Part shown: positions 1-11,879 of the stretch, piece by piece
Layout of the letters: the number at the start of each line of letters is the position of its first letter
How positions within the stretch are numbered: position 1 is the stretch's first letter
Assembly (NCBI GenBank): GCA_036924285.1
Contig: JAYKYS010000004.1
Span: 19,810,001 to 19,874,000, forward strand
Direction: 5' to 3'
Length of the DNA stretch: 64,000 nucleotides
Origin: Asterella californica
Taxonomy: Eukaryota; Streptophyta; Marchantiopsida; Marchantiales; Aytoniaceae
Position numbers and translations under genes: made by a program
The notes under the pieces: model-generated
What the model saw: only the letters and a program-made list of their open reading frames with translations
Told to the model about the DNA's origin: nothing
Database searches by the model: none

Positions 1-632
1 AAGAGTTTGTGGATGAAGTCACTACAGTTGATTCGATGAGTGGTTATACTATCATAAAAGGTCCACCGATATCACATAGAGGGGATGATTGTAGACCTGT
101 CTATCAGATTGCAGGGAAGTTTATGTTACAATCTCTTCCTCCTCACAATCAGTTTAGGTTTGTCAGTTATGAACTCCAAGATGCGAGACTTATGTCTGAA
201 TTCGTTATCCCAGATAGAATAGGTTGTTGTCCTCCTTGGTCAGAGGTGAACAATGTTATGATCTGCAAGGTAGTTCACACAAACCTAAGTAGAAATCTTT
301 TGTCTCTGGCGGTGATTCTCTGACGTAGAGCATTCTGATCGTTTTGATCATTCGATCGTAGAAAGAAAGGTCCATCTCAGTTGGATACGATTACATGCTG
401 AATGTAATGCCAGTGCTACTTATGTTTCTTCGACTACAACGGAAATATGCTCGTTGGATATTCTGATAGAGAATGTGAGTAATGCATTTCGTATATCCAA
501 ACTGGAACGTTATCAAGGTCAATATGTTCCTGAAGAATGGAAGACGGTTATCGAGTGGTACACTGGATATGGGTTGCATAATCAGGATTTCATCTATCTC
601 ACAAGTAACGGGAGATTACCAAGAAACAGATA
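1..632 (+). CDS. Unrecognised gene, two exon-like coding pieces (partial)
   Basis: Two stretches on the plus strand read as coding. The first is open from the window edge to about 267 and ends at AAG|GTAGTT, a plausible splice donor. The second is open from about 324 to 632 in another frame, starts just after a possible acceptor (GACGTAG), and contains the peptides KLERYQGQYVPEEWKTVIEW and GYGLHNQDFIYLTSNGRLP before a stop. A short intron of about 60 bp between them is possible, but I could not make the phase fit, so a frame break is equally likely. I recognise no domain. The gene would begin left of the window. Confidence is in coding character only. Confidence 0.3.
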
Positions 633-639
633 AGATCTT

Positions 640-2250
640 CTTATCAAGAAAATGTGTCAGCTTTGATCAACGGTGCTGCTGTTGTTAAGGTAAGTTATTC
701 ATCTTGTAAATTCTCTGAACTCTCCATGTGTTAAAAGTTATCTTTTCATAGATTGAACCCACTGTAAACTTTGTAAATATAATTTCACCCTTCGGAGCTT
801 GTTTGTTATATGTCAGTGGAAGACAGAGCTGCTTCGTAGTTTTCGCCCTGTAATCAATCTATTCGTAGTAAGAATGGTTCAAGCCGAAAAAGACGAGCAT
901 CAAAAGTTAAGGCATGGTGAAGTTACTGAGAGGAAGTGCGGAAATGTCTATCGGTAGTCGAAATCTCACAGTTGTAGTCTTTTCTCTTATTCTTGACAGG
1001 AGCCAGTTTTCCAATCTATTGCTATTGCAAACTCGATACGACCAAGGTTGTTATCAGTTATTCAGATCATTCTTTGAACACTAACATCATCTCAGCCTCC
1101 AAAACTTCGGTTGGGGAGGAAGCATCTTTCCTCTATTATTTGCTCCTGTCACAGGAATTCAACCTTCAATAAGTACCGTCGAGCTTTCAGTACGTCAGCA
1201 GGGTTGTCCCAGCGTCTTTGAGAGGCCTGATTTTTAAGTAGTCTCCGTGAAAATTCTCTATTCAGTTTTTCTTGCTTTTTCTCAAGATAGACGACAAGAG
1301 TTTTCCGTGTGCTCTCCTTTTTTTCTCATAAACCGTACTGGTTTTCTGGTGGAGACATTTGCTCCTGTTGACAGCACACTGAACTGATGAGGAGAATAAG
1401 ATGGATGGCGGGGGGAGGGAGGAAATGAGAGTGAAGATCGAGCCAAGAAAGCGGGAAGGCCAACAGGGTGGAAGTTGGCGTGTTGATTTTAATGGATTAT
1501 ATATGGGTCGGAAAAAATCTTGCAAGATGACAAGTCTGTGGGTCCTCAAGCAGCCATGCCATCTCAGGAGGGAAAAGGAGGCAAACGTTCTCACTCTCGA
1601 TGTCCCCTGCCCCAAACCAAGTGTCCTCTCTCCTCGTTCAACACGGATGTCGCCCTGTCTCGGTGTCTGTCTCGGGGTTGTGCTTGCAGCGCTGGAATGT
1701 GGTGATGCTGTGCTGAGCTTGGATGAAGGAAAACTGGTGGGCAGGGTGACCAGGTCTGTTTCCCATTTCGCTGACTGACTGAGGTAGCGACGAAAGAGCC
1801 GAACCACATCAACTATGGAAGTTGAACGTGTTTGGGTCCAGGAAGAAGCTTCAACCAACAGAAGCTGGAAACTTGTTATTTCATAAAAGAGCAGGAATTT
1901 GCCCGGCACATGTGGTTCCGATGTGCAAATTAGATAATATCATCGCCAGATTTCCTCTGTGTTCCTGTTGTTACTCAGGTATGAGCTGTAGGAAAAAGAA
2001 TTGCATAACCATGGGGTGCGCAATCTTAGCTCGTTAGAAGCTCGAATTCACCAATCAGTAGCAACTATCTGTTCATCGTCGTAAACCATATCTGTAATGG
2101 GCTTGTTAGAATCCTTCAGTGCCAGAGTTGCCGTCATATCCTGTTGTTCGGCAGGTACGAGCGGCGTGACTTATGTTTCTGGAAGCTTTACTACTTTCCT
2201 CGCTACTGAGCCTTTTGCAGATATTATCCTGTGAAAGCAGTCCCTTCACA
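640..2250. other. Stretch without a supported gene
   Basis: Opposite-strand open frames overlap at 1262-1909 (minus) and 1401-1778 (plus). They have low-complexity, Ser/Arg-rich or hydrophobic composition and no recognisable family, so I call neither. I see no RNA gene or element end here. Confidence 0.4.
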
Positions 2251-2350
2251 GATGCAATATCAGGCTGTCTTACACAGAGTCTTATGCAGAGAATGGCGGA
2301 GATGCAATATCAGGCTGTCTTACACAGAGTCTTATGCAGAGAATGGCGGA
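2251..2350. repeat. Perfect 50-bp tandem duplication
   Basis: The 50 bases at 2251-2300 (beginning GATGCAATATCAGG, ending GAATGGCGGA) are repeated without a mismatch at 2301-2350. The unit length is not a multiple of three, so any frame crossing it shifts. The identity implies a recent event. Confidence 0.97.
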
Positions 2351-2483
2351 GGGGTTCTAACGGGGATAATAAGATGGCGCATCTAATCGATTTCGGTGTG
2401 GGGTGCTTTGGTGGGCTAGGTTATCCAGAGGAGAAGAAGAACAATATGGCTTTAGATGCAAGGAAGTCCTAGGTGGAGCAAGG

Positions 2484-2650
2484 ATGAAAATCGGCTTATC
2501 TTCATCGCCGGCACGCTTTCCTTCTGCTCAATTCCCTACGAGGCCGATGTCCCCCGGCCCTGCCATTCGCTCGAGACCGCAGTCCCGCGGCCCCTCTATC
2601 GAAGCTGTCTTGTCCACCACTGATCAAACGCTCGTGCACCAGCAGAGGTG
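2484..2650 (+). CDS. Possible first exon of an unknown protein
   Basis: An ATG at 2484 opens about 55 codons rich in Ser, Pro and Arg (SPARFPSAQFPTRPMSPGP, then RPQSRGPSIEAVLSTTDQ). The frame runs up to AGAG|GTGAGT near 2648, a good splice donor. GC content is higher than in the flanks. I could not identify a following exon, and the GDP-L-galactose phosphorylase exons downstream do not obviously continue it. It may be a lone first exon or a chance frame. Confidence 0.25.
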
Positions 2651-3316
2651 AGTCGCTTCTTTCGTACTCCTTATACCTGTTCTTCTGCTGGCGAGTCAGT
2701 CAATCGTTCGCTCTCCTTCGTTTACATGCCAGCATGGAGAGCATGCCTTTCACTTCCTATTGGATTTGTTGGTCCAATTTAGCTGAAAGGCGGTACTCTA
2801 TGCCATTAGAATAAAACATCTCACCTAATTTCCAATTTAGCCTATCAGCTAAATTATCACCACGCATGGTGAGGAAAATAAGTGACAGGAAGATATTTTC
2901 GTTCTTGGTGTGATGAGAACCTCTTTATATCATGTGTGTAATTGGTCTCCAGAGTTTCTAATGTGTTCTTTTTTTGCGGGCGCGACCTTAGGCCATCGCT
3001 GCTTCTTCCTGTCAATTAGTTCTTGGCCGTGCTGCTTTTGATTTTCTGGCACTGTGTTGAGCGTCATGTCGAATCGTCTTTCAGATTTCCAACTGCGTTC
3101 AGAGTTTTTAGTTCAACTTCCTCTCCTGTTCTCGGTGACGTGTTTTCTTGTTGGATAATGATTAGTGGGTACCACAAGTACTGCCCACTTAAAAGAAGAG
3201 TCTGGAACTTCTCTGGAATAGAAGCGTTTTTTGACAACAATCGGTTTTTGCTGTCCGTTGTGTTTCTCTGTGCTTTTTGTATTGCCAACAACACTTATGC
3301 CTCATGGGACTACGCA

Positions 3317-4072
3317 GGCATACTACCTTAACGTTGCATTCTCTATCGAACGTGCCGGGACATCGAGGAACAATCTCACTCGGATGAAAGGAGGATGTAA
3401 AATCTCAGAGGTAGTGGATTATCGAGTCAGGACACTTGTATACGAAGTTGGAGACAATTTGAAGGAACTTGCCAACATTGTTGCAAAGGCTTGTATTCAT
3501 TTGCAGAACGACAATATCCCATTCAACGTACTCATTGCCGATTGTGGTGCACGGGTTTTCCTTATTCTTCAGGTTCGGACATTTATTCTGTCTCTATCTT
3601 CAGTGAGATTAGAGCTGGTGTTGTAATACTCACAGATTGTGCAGTTATCAATGTGAAATAACAGTACTGACTTTCAGTGTATATGTGATTGCTTGAGTAT
3701 CGAGGAAAGAAGGTGATCCTAAGTCTTTGTTTAGGATAAGATCTAAACCCAGTTGTGATCCTTGCAGTCCTGGATACGCAGGTGAATCCTGCAGTGTGGA
3801 AAATCAGTGGGCATATTGTGCTGAAATGTCGCGAAGATTTCGGCATTGCTACGGAGGAGTATATCAAGAAGTTGTTGACAGAGGTGTCTCTAGCGGAGGA
3901 TAGGTTCACAGAAGTGAAACACATGTGTATAGAAGCTGCTAAGGTTGAAGAGTTGGAAAACTGCGAGGTGACTTGCGCCAACGATGAAGCGTACTGTTGC
4001 ACGGCTAGGGCCAAAAAAGAGTACAAGTTCGCCGCGAATTTCCAAAACCTTTGTGACGAGTGTGTTGTATGA
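3317..4072 (+). pseudogene. VTC2: GDP-L-galactose phosphorylase (VTC2/VTC5 type), 3' exons of a truncated copy
   Basis: GDP-L-galactose phosphorylase converts GDP-L-galactose to L-galactose-1-phosphate, the committed step of plant ascorbate synthesis. Two exon-like blocks match the family's C-terminal half. Block 1 (about 3317-3570) follows a pyrimidine-rich acceptor and contains QAYYLNVAFSIERA, KISEVVDYRVRTLVYEVG and NIPFNVLIADCGARVFLILQ. Block 2 (about 3768-4072) follows TTGCAG and contains LDTQVNPAVWKISGHIVLK and LLTEVSLAEDRFTEVKHM, then a stop. The short conserved segment that normally joins them (around CYAEKQALGE) is not found in the 3571-3767 gap. I find no upstream exon with the N-terminal domain or the His-x-His part of the active site, although QAYYL normally follows it directly. 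The copy is therefore probably a decayed fragment. A normal gene with distant exons is unlikely, because about 3 kb upstream holds no match. Confidence 0.8.
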
Positions 4073-4653
4073 GCAAGATTACATGCGAAGGGACTCCCAG
4101 CTTACTGCTAGCTGTAAACTTTGTAAATGTACAGACTGGATGATCAAAGTCGTTTACAGATTGTTGTTTATGAGCATCAGGTTCCAGAGGTGGTAAATTA
4201 GCCATTGAGAGGAGAACAGTATCTTCCAATCGAAAGAAAAGGAGAAGGAACAGACATTCCGACTCTTGTACCGCTGAAGTTTTTGCTATTTCATGACGCG
4301 ACAAGAAGTACAGTTGCTTAGTTGTTGTTAGTCTGAGCTCACCTGTATGACATGTTGGTAGGTAGGGATTTTTAGAAAGAGACTGCGAGATGAGGCTGCG
4401 GAACTCTCTCTCTGCAGAAGGTGCGTTTTCCAGTTTTGCACCTGACGTTCACAATTGCACCTTAAGATCAGAACCTCCTTTTCGTTTTTCTCAAATTACA
4501 CTCTTTTGTACTTTTTGCACCGAACTAGCATATATACACTGTACCTTTCAGGTTGAAATTTTGAAACACCTTCTCGTTTCTTGAATGGGTGCATATTTAG
4601 ATGATTCAGGTTCACTTTGATAGGCAGATCCAGAATTCCTCCCTGTGTGGACG
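4073..4653. other. Intergenic stretch before the inverted repeat
   Basis: No supported gene. Short frames only. The inverted-repeat arm begins abruptly at 4654. Confidence 0.4.
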
Positions 4654-5482
4654 TGGTGATCCACTATACTGCATTCCTACTAGCCGAAACGAATTGAGAT
4701 CTAAAGGCTCAAGACTCGATGGGGCTGGAAGATTATGATCATGCCTCCTCACATCAGGGCTGTACTGTCATCAACTCACGGACAAGACAAACTCGCAATC
4801 TGATCAAGAGAGAGTTCTGTGAGAAATCTGGTTTCTATGTACGTAAACGAGCTACCACCCGATCGAGTAGAAGCCACCAACTGCAATGGCAAGACCATGT
4901 GCCAGACTCATCTATTGTCAAAACTGCGGAATCCGATATGTTTCTCAAAGAACCGTAAGTTCTCTTTTATTCATGTAACACTAAACTTCAGCCCGAGGCC
5001 TCGTGATCAAATTTCATGGATAACGAATACTAAGTCTTACAATTCCGTCCGAACTTCTTTTGTACAGACCCGTGGACTAGCCAGCTAGCTTAAACAATTA
5101 GGCTAGAGCATTCCTTGCCCTAGCCTCAGTACGTCCTGCCGAATAGCAAAAGACGCACACGTCCTCTAGATCTCTGTCCTCAGAAGTTTGTAATATTCCG
5201 CGAGCCTTCTAGTCAAACCTAGACAAGATCCTTGTGCACGTGGCGTCGTATCTCAAGCTTATTTTCGATCCACGAAAGGTTCTGAATCAAATCTAACTTA
5301 TCTGAGAACTGAAAAAGGGTGTCGGGAGATCGATCTAGACACATATTTGCTTTGAAAAGAATTTCGGATCCGGAGCTCGAGCTGCCAGCTGATATAGCTA
5401 GCTAGCTACTACATCCGGTGATTAATATTCTTTATGCTCTATATATCTTCCTCTCTATTGTCGATTGTGACATCCTAGCTAG

Positions 5483-7225
5483 CTAGTTCACCCATTGGCA
5501 CTTCTTGCGGATCTCACCTTTAGATCCGGTCAGCACTCCGAGATTACCCATCTTCACCATAGCTGCGGCAAACTCCTTGAAGAAGGGCGACTTTGGCTTG
5601 GAGAACTGAGTGACAACTTGCTTTCCTACTCTGTTGGTGATGAGGGCGGAGTCAGTGATGAAGATTCCTCTTCCGGAGAGGACATTCTTGTAGTAGGCAC
5701 GATCAAACTGACTAGCCGTGGAGTCCAGGACGACAGTGTTGGTCCTGTTGCCCTGGGGACACCGTTTCTTCAGGACAGCAGCGAAGCTCTTGTTCATGGA
5801 GGGGTCAGTGTCCGTGGCGTTGTTTCCCCCGGTGAAGTTGTACAAGTGTGGCAGGATTCCGTTGCAGTGAGACTGGCCGATGGTGTGCGCACCTGCAAAC
5901 GGCCATTTCATGTAACACTAATTAGCTTGCTTGGAATTCCAGAGCTTCATGTGCTTTACTCCATTCTGATATTAACAGAAGCTATCATGCATCTGATCAG
6001 GAGCAGCAAAGTATATATACTCTACTGTTTTGTGAACAATAACCCGTGAGTCAGGACACTCCTCAGTGATCCATCTAGATCTGATCATGATCAGCGCTCA
6101 TCAACCTCCATTGTACACGTTTTACGGATCCGGAGGCAATTAAAGGAGTATCCAAACTATATATAGCTGAACGTTCTAAAACTGATAGCGAGCTCGAGAG
6201 TAGTGAAACGAAATACCTGAAAGCACAATCATTTCTCTTGCGTTGAATCCCTTGGCAGCGAAGTTCGCAACAAGGCCGCTGAAGGGCAAAACTGGGAACG
6301 GCAGGTTTGTGTCGGCCGTCAAGGCTGATGACACTCGTGAGTCCTTGCGGCCCAGTGCTACGGACCATCTAGGACCCCCGACCTGTATATTTTTGTGAAT
6401 CAGTGGCGATCGGGCACGCTGGCCATAGCATACTTTGATGGAGCGATTCATTCATTGCTAAGAGAGTGTCTAGATATTCTTCTGTCATCTCATTCTTAGA
6501 AATTAAATGGTACGGTACTCACTTTGTGGGTGGCGTCACGAGCAGCCAAAATGAGAATATCTGCGCACGACACAACTCCTGGGCAGGCCTTTTCAAGAGC
6601 TGCCTTGATCTGATCGACCTCGGCAACTCCTCTGAGGCCGAAGTTCACATGGGCTTCCCTTTCTGCTTGGTTTGTTGCGGTTGAGTTCAAAAGAACAGAG
6701 CCGTCACATCCCTGAATGGCCAACCACAGTAGTCATTAAGGGTGGAAGCCATACAACCAGTTGATATCCGACAAGATGAATGTAACTGTGTTCCACACAC
6801 GTGCACGGAATGAACACGAAACTTTTGAAGGGCGCAGGAGAAGAATTCGAAGATAGTTAACGTTATGACTGTGACCTTAAGCTTGATTGTACTTCGGGCT
6901 AGCGTGGACAAGAAAAACCATCACGGTATGTCTTCTTGCAAAATTAAAAACGAGTCCTGAGGCGGATAAGTTATATGCTTACCCCAACCCAGCAGTCATG
7001 GAACTGCAATCTGTTGAAGGCCGCAGCGAAGGTCCTGTTTATCCTGAGGAATTTCGTGACGTAAGCGTCTACTATCTTTGTCGCTTGAGGACAAGATCTT
7101 GCGTAGAAGTACTCTGACAGGCCGGAGGCATAAGGAGTACTAGTCGCTGCAGCACAGACTGCAGTTGCGAAGAGTAGCACGCTGGCGAAAAGAAGCCAGG
7201 TGAACTTAACGCTTGCTGATGCCAT
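5483..7225 (-). CDS. Class III peroxidase, left-arm copy
   Basis: Secretory plant haem peroxidase (EC 1.11.1.7) that uses H2O2 to oxidise phenolics in the cell wall or apoplast. Four exons on the minus strand: 7225-6983, 6711-6523, 6382-6217 and 5892-5483, all with GT..AG borders. The product is 335 residues, normal for the family. It begins with an Ala/Val/Leu-rich signal peptide ending near VCAAATS. The distal haem site is RLQFHDCWV, with Arg, His and the Ca-binding Asp kept; the usual Phe after HDC is Trp. [11 protein letters not shown] follows in exon 2, [12 protein letters not shown] is the ADIL motif, and the proximal haem His lies in [12 protein letters not shown]. Conserved cysteines and several N-glycosylation sites are present. 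It differs from the right-arm copy at two residues only: F for Y in EYFYARSC and Q for E in AEVDQIKAA. The ATG matches the mirror copy and directly precedes the signal peptide. Confidence 0.95.
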
Positions 7226-7303
7226 TTTTTCGTGTTCTCAAGTAGCTATCTGCAGTCACTGCATTATCAGATAGTCAGACACGTGTGCTGAGAACGCTGC
7301 TGA

Positions 7304-7309
7304 TATATA
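7304..7309 (-). promoter_or_regulatory. TATA box candidate of the left-arm peroxidase
   Basis: TATATA lies 79 bp upstream of the ATG on the minus strand, with a CACGTG (G-box core) between it and the start at 7280-7285. Both are mirrored in the right arm. Position suits a core promoter; the G-box may be chance. Confidence 0.4.
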
Positions 7310-8422
7310 TTCAGAACAGCAAGTGACGAAATGTAACCGTGCAAAACCATTACGATCTTCTTTAATGTGCTGAGTTGCGCAAGAGTGACATCCATGACAA
7401 AAAACGTATGACCTAGCTTAAAACCACATTCATCAATTCTGGATCTAGACGTATATACTATTATATTAACGTAAGCCCACACACCTGCTGTTGCCAATGA
7501 TGGCAACGGAAGGACAGCCTCTCAGATAGCAGTGACTTCAGTCCACTATCAGGAGCTCAAATATTCATGAGCCCGGGGATGATTTCTTGCAGCATGCTAG
7601 CTGCAATATATAGTCGTTCGATCATGACTTCGCTTGCCTGCTCCCCCAACCCAGCTATGCTCGAGCTCGATGGCCAAAGAATAGTGCTGCACAGAAAGTC
7701 CACAGTAAAGGGTGCGGAATATTTTGAAGAAATTGGAAATTCAATGTTGAGGTCGTGAAGTGGAGAAAAGGGTATCCATGACTCTTCCTTCTCATGTAAG
7801 GAAACAGTGGATCCGGAGTTCTCACATTCACCCTTGATGACTGATCGCTCGACCATGATCTACATGTTCCTGAAAGGCAACATCTGATACGGAATCTGAT
7901 ACATAGACGACAGCAAGCTCAGCAGCGCAAATTAACTACTAGCTTGACTAGTACATTAGTACTAGTCAAGCCTTTCTGAATTAAGCCAGCTGGCCACGTG
8001 CTCCTCATCCACTTCTCACATGCAAGGCAGTTAATGTTCTGGTATGCTCAAAGACCTCACTGATCCGGATCATCCTCTCTATTCCATCCTCTGTAGTTGC
8101 ATTCATTGTGTGCACAGTACAACCATTCCTCACATACAGAAGACGCAGATCATGAAATACTCTGCAACCTAAGGCTTGTATTAGTGCCACGAAGTTTTCG
8201 TTACTAGAGTAGAAAATGTTTAGTTTGAACTTAATTAGTACTCAGGCCCTCAGGGTGAGTATCTACGTACGAGTTCAGGGTTTTGTGACAGTCTTACAAT
8301 CCGTTAAACCCTAATTTAAGAGATAAGAAATACCGTAAAACAGCGAAGCCGCTTAATGAAATGATTAAACCTAAACAAGTACTGTTTAGAAATACGTGTT
8401 TAGTACGTATGAGTAGGGTAGT

Positions 8423-8503
8423 ACTACTCCGCAAGATCTTGTCCTCAAGCGACAAAGATAGTAGAAGTTTATGTCAAGAAATTTCTCAAGACAAATCAGG
8501 TAA
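8423..8503 (+). pseudogene. Fragment of peroxidase exon 1
   Basis: An ~80-bp plus-strand stretch translates as [20 protein letters not shown] followed by FLKTNQ. This is clearly exon 1 of the local peroxidase family (right-arm copy: [20 protein letters not shown]). It lacks the signal peptide before it and the FHDC site after it. It sits immediately inside the left arm's inner boundary and points opposite to the arm's own gene. It may be a scar of the rearrangement that built the inverted repeat. Confidence 0.85.
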
Positions 8504-8949
8504 ACAAGCATATGTGGTAATTGAAGTGTCAAGTGAGCAAAGAAGTATGGTTGAGTATGAAGAACTTCACTTTTTTAGAAGGAATTTTGGTGAAGTTCTC
8601 ATCAAAGTTTACGAGACCTTTTGTCATTGTCAAGAATCTGCACGAAGATGTCTATATTTTAGAGATTTTTCTCATGAGTGGCAGTTGCATCTGACTTTTC
8701 ATATTTCTTTGTTAAAGAATTATTTCAAAGATGATTTGCTACCGGAGTGCAAACAGGTTATCAAGTCTTAACTTGATGTTTTATAAGACGAAGCAGAATA
8801 CGAAGTGGAGATCATTTTGCGATCGTAGTGCAAATCCAACCGAACGGAGGACTTGATCAATGACGTGGATATCATTGACCAAGGAAGCAACTTGGGTGCT
8901 AGAGGACGAATCTGGAACATGCAAGCGCAATATTGGACCTATTCACAAG

Positions 8950-9480
8950 ACGACAAGGACAACAAGAGCGTTAGCTTTCTTCTAGCTACTGGTCAATCCA
9001 TCATCTTCCTCTCGATCCTCTAGAAGTACCTCCAACTTCTCTTGCAGCTTCGCATGTGCAACTCGAAGAAATAATTCTCTTGTTGGATTGTAGAGTCAAC
9101 TGCTCCATCTTAGTCAACCTAGAAAACTATTTCTCAAACTCTTTGAGTAACTAAGTAGCTTGTAAATCCTTCCTCGGTTGATCTTTTTTGGTGATCCAAA
9201 GTCCTCCAAGAAATACTAGTCCATCAAGGCACGAGCAAACATCCTTCGTTTAAATCTTTCGTTAGCATTTTAACATGATCTCTAGTCTTTGGAGCTATTG
9301 CCAACTCAAATGTCTCAATCATCTCACCTTCTGATACACGATTCAGCTCCATCTTTTTCACATAATGCCTTAGATACTTTGAGACAAATTGATCAATCTT
9401 GCTAACCAGTGCTTGAAATGCCTTTATTGCCAAAGCTTCCTTTCGCTCATCAAACTATTGTTGATGTAAAAACAATGTAA
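8950..9480 (-). pseudogene. Relic of a Ty3/gypsy-type gag gene
   Basis: On the minus strand, 9433-9224 encodes FQALVSKIDQFVSKYLRHYV and KKMELNRVSEGEMIETFELA. This aligns with the gag of the full gypsy element at 40522 (GRFDGRDVTRYLREYVGEME, then LVRAPEVEVILSFELTVVPE). Further matches continue in broken frames toward 8950, such as LGLTKMEQLTL and ELFLRVAHAKLQ against LSGLEKLTL and ELFLGALDEFTA. Stops and frameshifts show it is dead. It belongs to a lineage related to, but well diverged from, the element at 38-49 kb. I found no matching LTRs. Confidence 0.75.
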
Positions 9481-9499
9481 ATGCTTGAAACATCGATGC

Positions 9500-11480
9500 A
9501 ATCATTGAATCCAACTACACCTTTGGTAATCCATCCGAAGCACTAGCTCCATCTCCATCACCGTTCCAGTCTCCACTCATGACTACCAATCTCTTCTTCA
9601 AAGTTCAACATAGAAGGAATCTCTACCTCGTACTTTCATGTCGAGTTCACCACCGTATCGTATCGAATTTATGCGTGAAGGTTGTCTAGGAAAGCGTGAG
9701 GTTCCTGGCTGTGGAGATATAGAGTGCTGAACAAAGACAAGAAAGAGAAAAACAACCACGAGAACAAGCTTTCACAAGATATATCAACTCTTACTTTATG
9801 TACACTTCCGTTTTTTTCTTTCTAAGAACACAAAACTGATCTATTATCTGCACCCAACCTTCTAAAACAAGTCTTTGGATCTCAACCTAGATCCAAAACT
9901 ACCAAAGAGTAGCTCAAAGCAAAAGAAACTTCCATTTGCTAACAAAAAACTTTGCACCAATATCACACGATTCAAACCCCGATCCAAACATCTATGTACC
10001 AGCCCTTAGCTAAAGCTAGTTATCACAAGCTGTACATAACCAACTAGAACTCTGACAAACCCGAAAGAACGAAAATCGTAGCGAAGGAACCGAAGAAAGC
10101 TTATCAAAGAAGTTTCTTCTTTCGCCAAAAGGTCTTCAGATGTCGATAAGGTCATCCTTCTTGACTCTATTGGCTCCGAGAGCTTTCAGGTCCGACTCTC
10201 GACAGCCGAGATATCTCTAATTTTTGGTCGCCGAACCTTCAAAAACTTATGACATGCAGCGTAAAACTAAATATATCATCCAAACGAATAGCTTGATCTA
10301 TGATTTGTCTTCTATGGTAGATAGATTTGGCTGCTCTGAACCTAACGAGACTCCAAACAAGTCGTTTGAAGTTCTCCTCGCAAAATCATGCAAGATAACT
10401 GATCGTAGGAAGTTAAAATTTAACGAATCATTCTCTACGGCTCAACTTTGCTCACCACGCACAACACAATAGTATGATTTATGTACGATATTCTCCTAAG
10501 CGTAGATAAGGACTCCTTGATAGCCTAAGCACAAAAAACAAAGCGCTTGACTCAACGATCATGAAGAACAATCCAACTTGAGGTCGTAGATGAACGAAAA
10601 ACTAACATAAGCGCTTCTCAACGAGCCAATTTCTCTCACATCTTCCAAATTGTCCGGTGAAACTTTGTGTCATCTTCAATTTGTTGAAGAACTCTATGTT
10701 CTAATCTCGATGGATCCAAGGACAACAAGTTTGGAGTCTAGAACTGCTCGTACTCTTCTTTGCATTTCACCGAAAGTCTTTCAAATCCTCTTTCCTACGT
10801 CTCAATTTCTCCTACAACACACTCTAAGATCTGCCTCTTCACGAACCGTCTTAACTAGTGCGTAGCCTACACAGATTTGAACCCAATGACGCCTTGTGCG
10901 TTTACATGAGAACGTAACAATGAGCTCTACAACTCGGTGTAATGGAAGTCGAGATCCAAAATAGACCTAAAAGTTGTTAATTCTTTTCATTAGCGTCTTT
11001 GGAGCGAAAATATAGAACCTCAAAATATGATTTTCAAGTAGGAGTCCGTCCATGACGTGACGACTTAGACTATGATTGGACTCAACTTATGCTAGATAAA
11101 CTAGAAGGAGAAGTTCTGCATTTGCAGAAGCATGTCTGAGAACAAAAGAAAGTTGGAACTGTAGAAACTTCTCAGGAACAGCCTGCCCCATCTTATGATA
11201 CATTTTGGAGATCTTGAGAGAAGAGACGGAAGTCTTTTCCATCCCACACATCGCAGTTGAATACATCCATGGATATCAACAAGAAGTGAGTCATAATGAT
11301 GCAAGTAAGTATTCTGTTCTCTTTTCATTCTTTTTTGTCTTTCGAAACTAGTTCAAAACTATCAAGAGATTGTTCTCAGTATTTCTTGGTTGTTAGTTTA
11401 AGTATATAGTTTCTTTTGTTCTTTTATTCGTTTGCGTTACGGAGGTTTAAGAACTTTATTTCTTATTTAAGCACTTCTTA
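9500..11480. other. Stretch without a supported gene
   Basis: AT-rich sequence with scattered short frames (for example 10224-10472 and 10650-10865, plus) that match nothing I know. It may include LTR or flank remains of the gag relic beside it, but no ends are recognisable. Confidence 0.35.
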
Positions 11481-11489
11481 GTGTGAATA

Positions 11490-11815
11490 GCATGCTTTAA
11501 TCGCACTGAACGCACTTTGTGTCGACGAGGTCTTGATCGCGTTTGTACACTTAGTGTAGTGTGATCCTTGTTGATCGCACTCAGTGTAGGCTGATCACAC
11601 TGAGTACACTTTGGATCTCTATGACGAGACCTTGATTGCACTGACAATGGCTCTTTAATGCAGTGTGATCGAAGCTCGATTGCGTTGACACATTTGGTCT
11701 CACTGAGTGCACTTCGAGCTAGTGTGACGAGATCTCAATCGTATTGACAATGGGTCTTAGTGTAGTGCGATCGAAGCTCGATCGCATTGACAATGACACT
11801 TAGTGCGATTAAGAC
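11490..11815. repeat. Degenerate repeat patch built on GATCGCA/TTGACAATG motifs
   Basis: Imperfect copies of a motif of the type GTGCGATCGAAGCTCGATCG plus CATTGACAATG recur several times, with spacers such as CTTAGTGTAGTG and GACGAGATCT. The period is irregular at roughly 50-110 bp. It reads as an old tandem array; no coding potential. Confidence 0.6.
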
Positions 11816-11879
11816 TGAGCGCACGCATAGAAAACCTTTTTTCCCATTCATGTGATTATGATCATCTGACACTTATCAT

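Larger units (their letters stand above)
4654..8410 (+). repeat. Left arm of a large inverted repeat
   Basis: This segment is the near-exact reverse complement of about 20970-24754. Mirrored coordinates sum to 29408 over most of the length and drift by a few bases near the inner end because of small indels. The outer breakpoint is sharp (TGGTGATCCACTATAC at 4654, matched at 24754). Homology fades at about 8410, after AAATACGTG. By eye, differences within the peroxidase gene are only a few bases per kilobase. The arm contains the complete peroxidase gene (5483-7225), about 1.2 kb upstream of it and about 0.8 kb downstream. Confidence 0.95.

Noticed and set aside
1262..1909. 215-codon minus-strand open frame
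   Set aside because: Low-complexity, overlaps opposite-strand frames of similar length, no recognisable family and no splice or start context; likely chance.
11490..11815. CRISPR-like array
   Set aside because: Repeats are degenerate with irregular spacing, in a plant nuclear context; no spacers of constant length.
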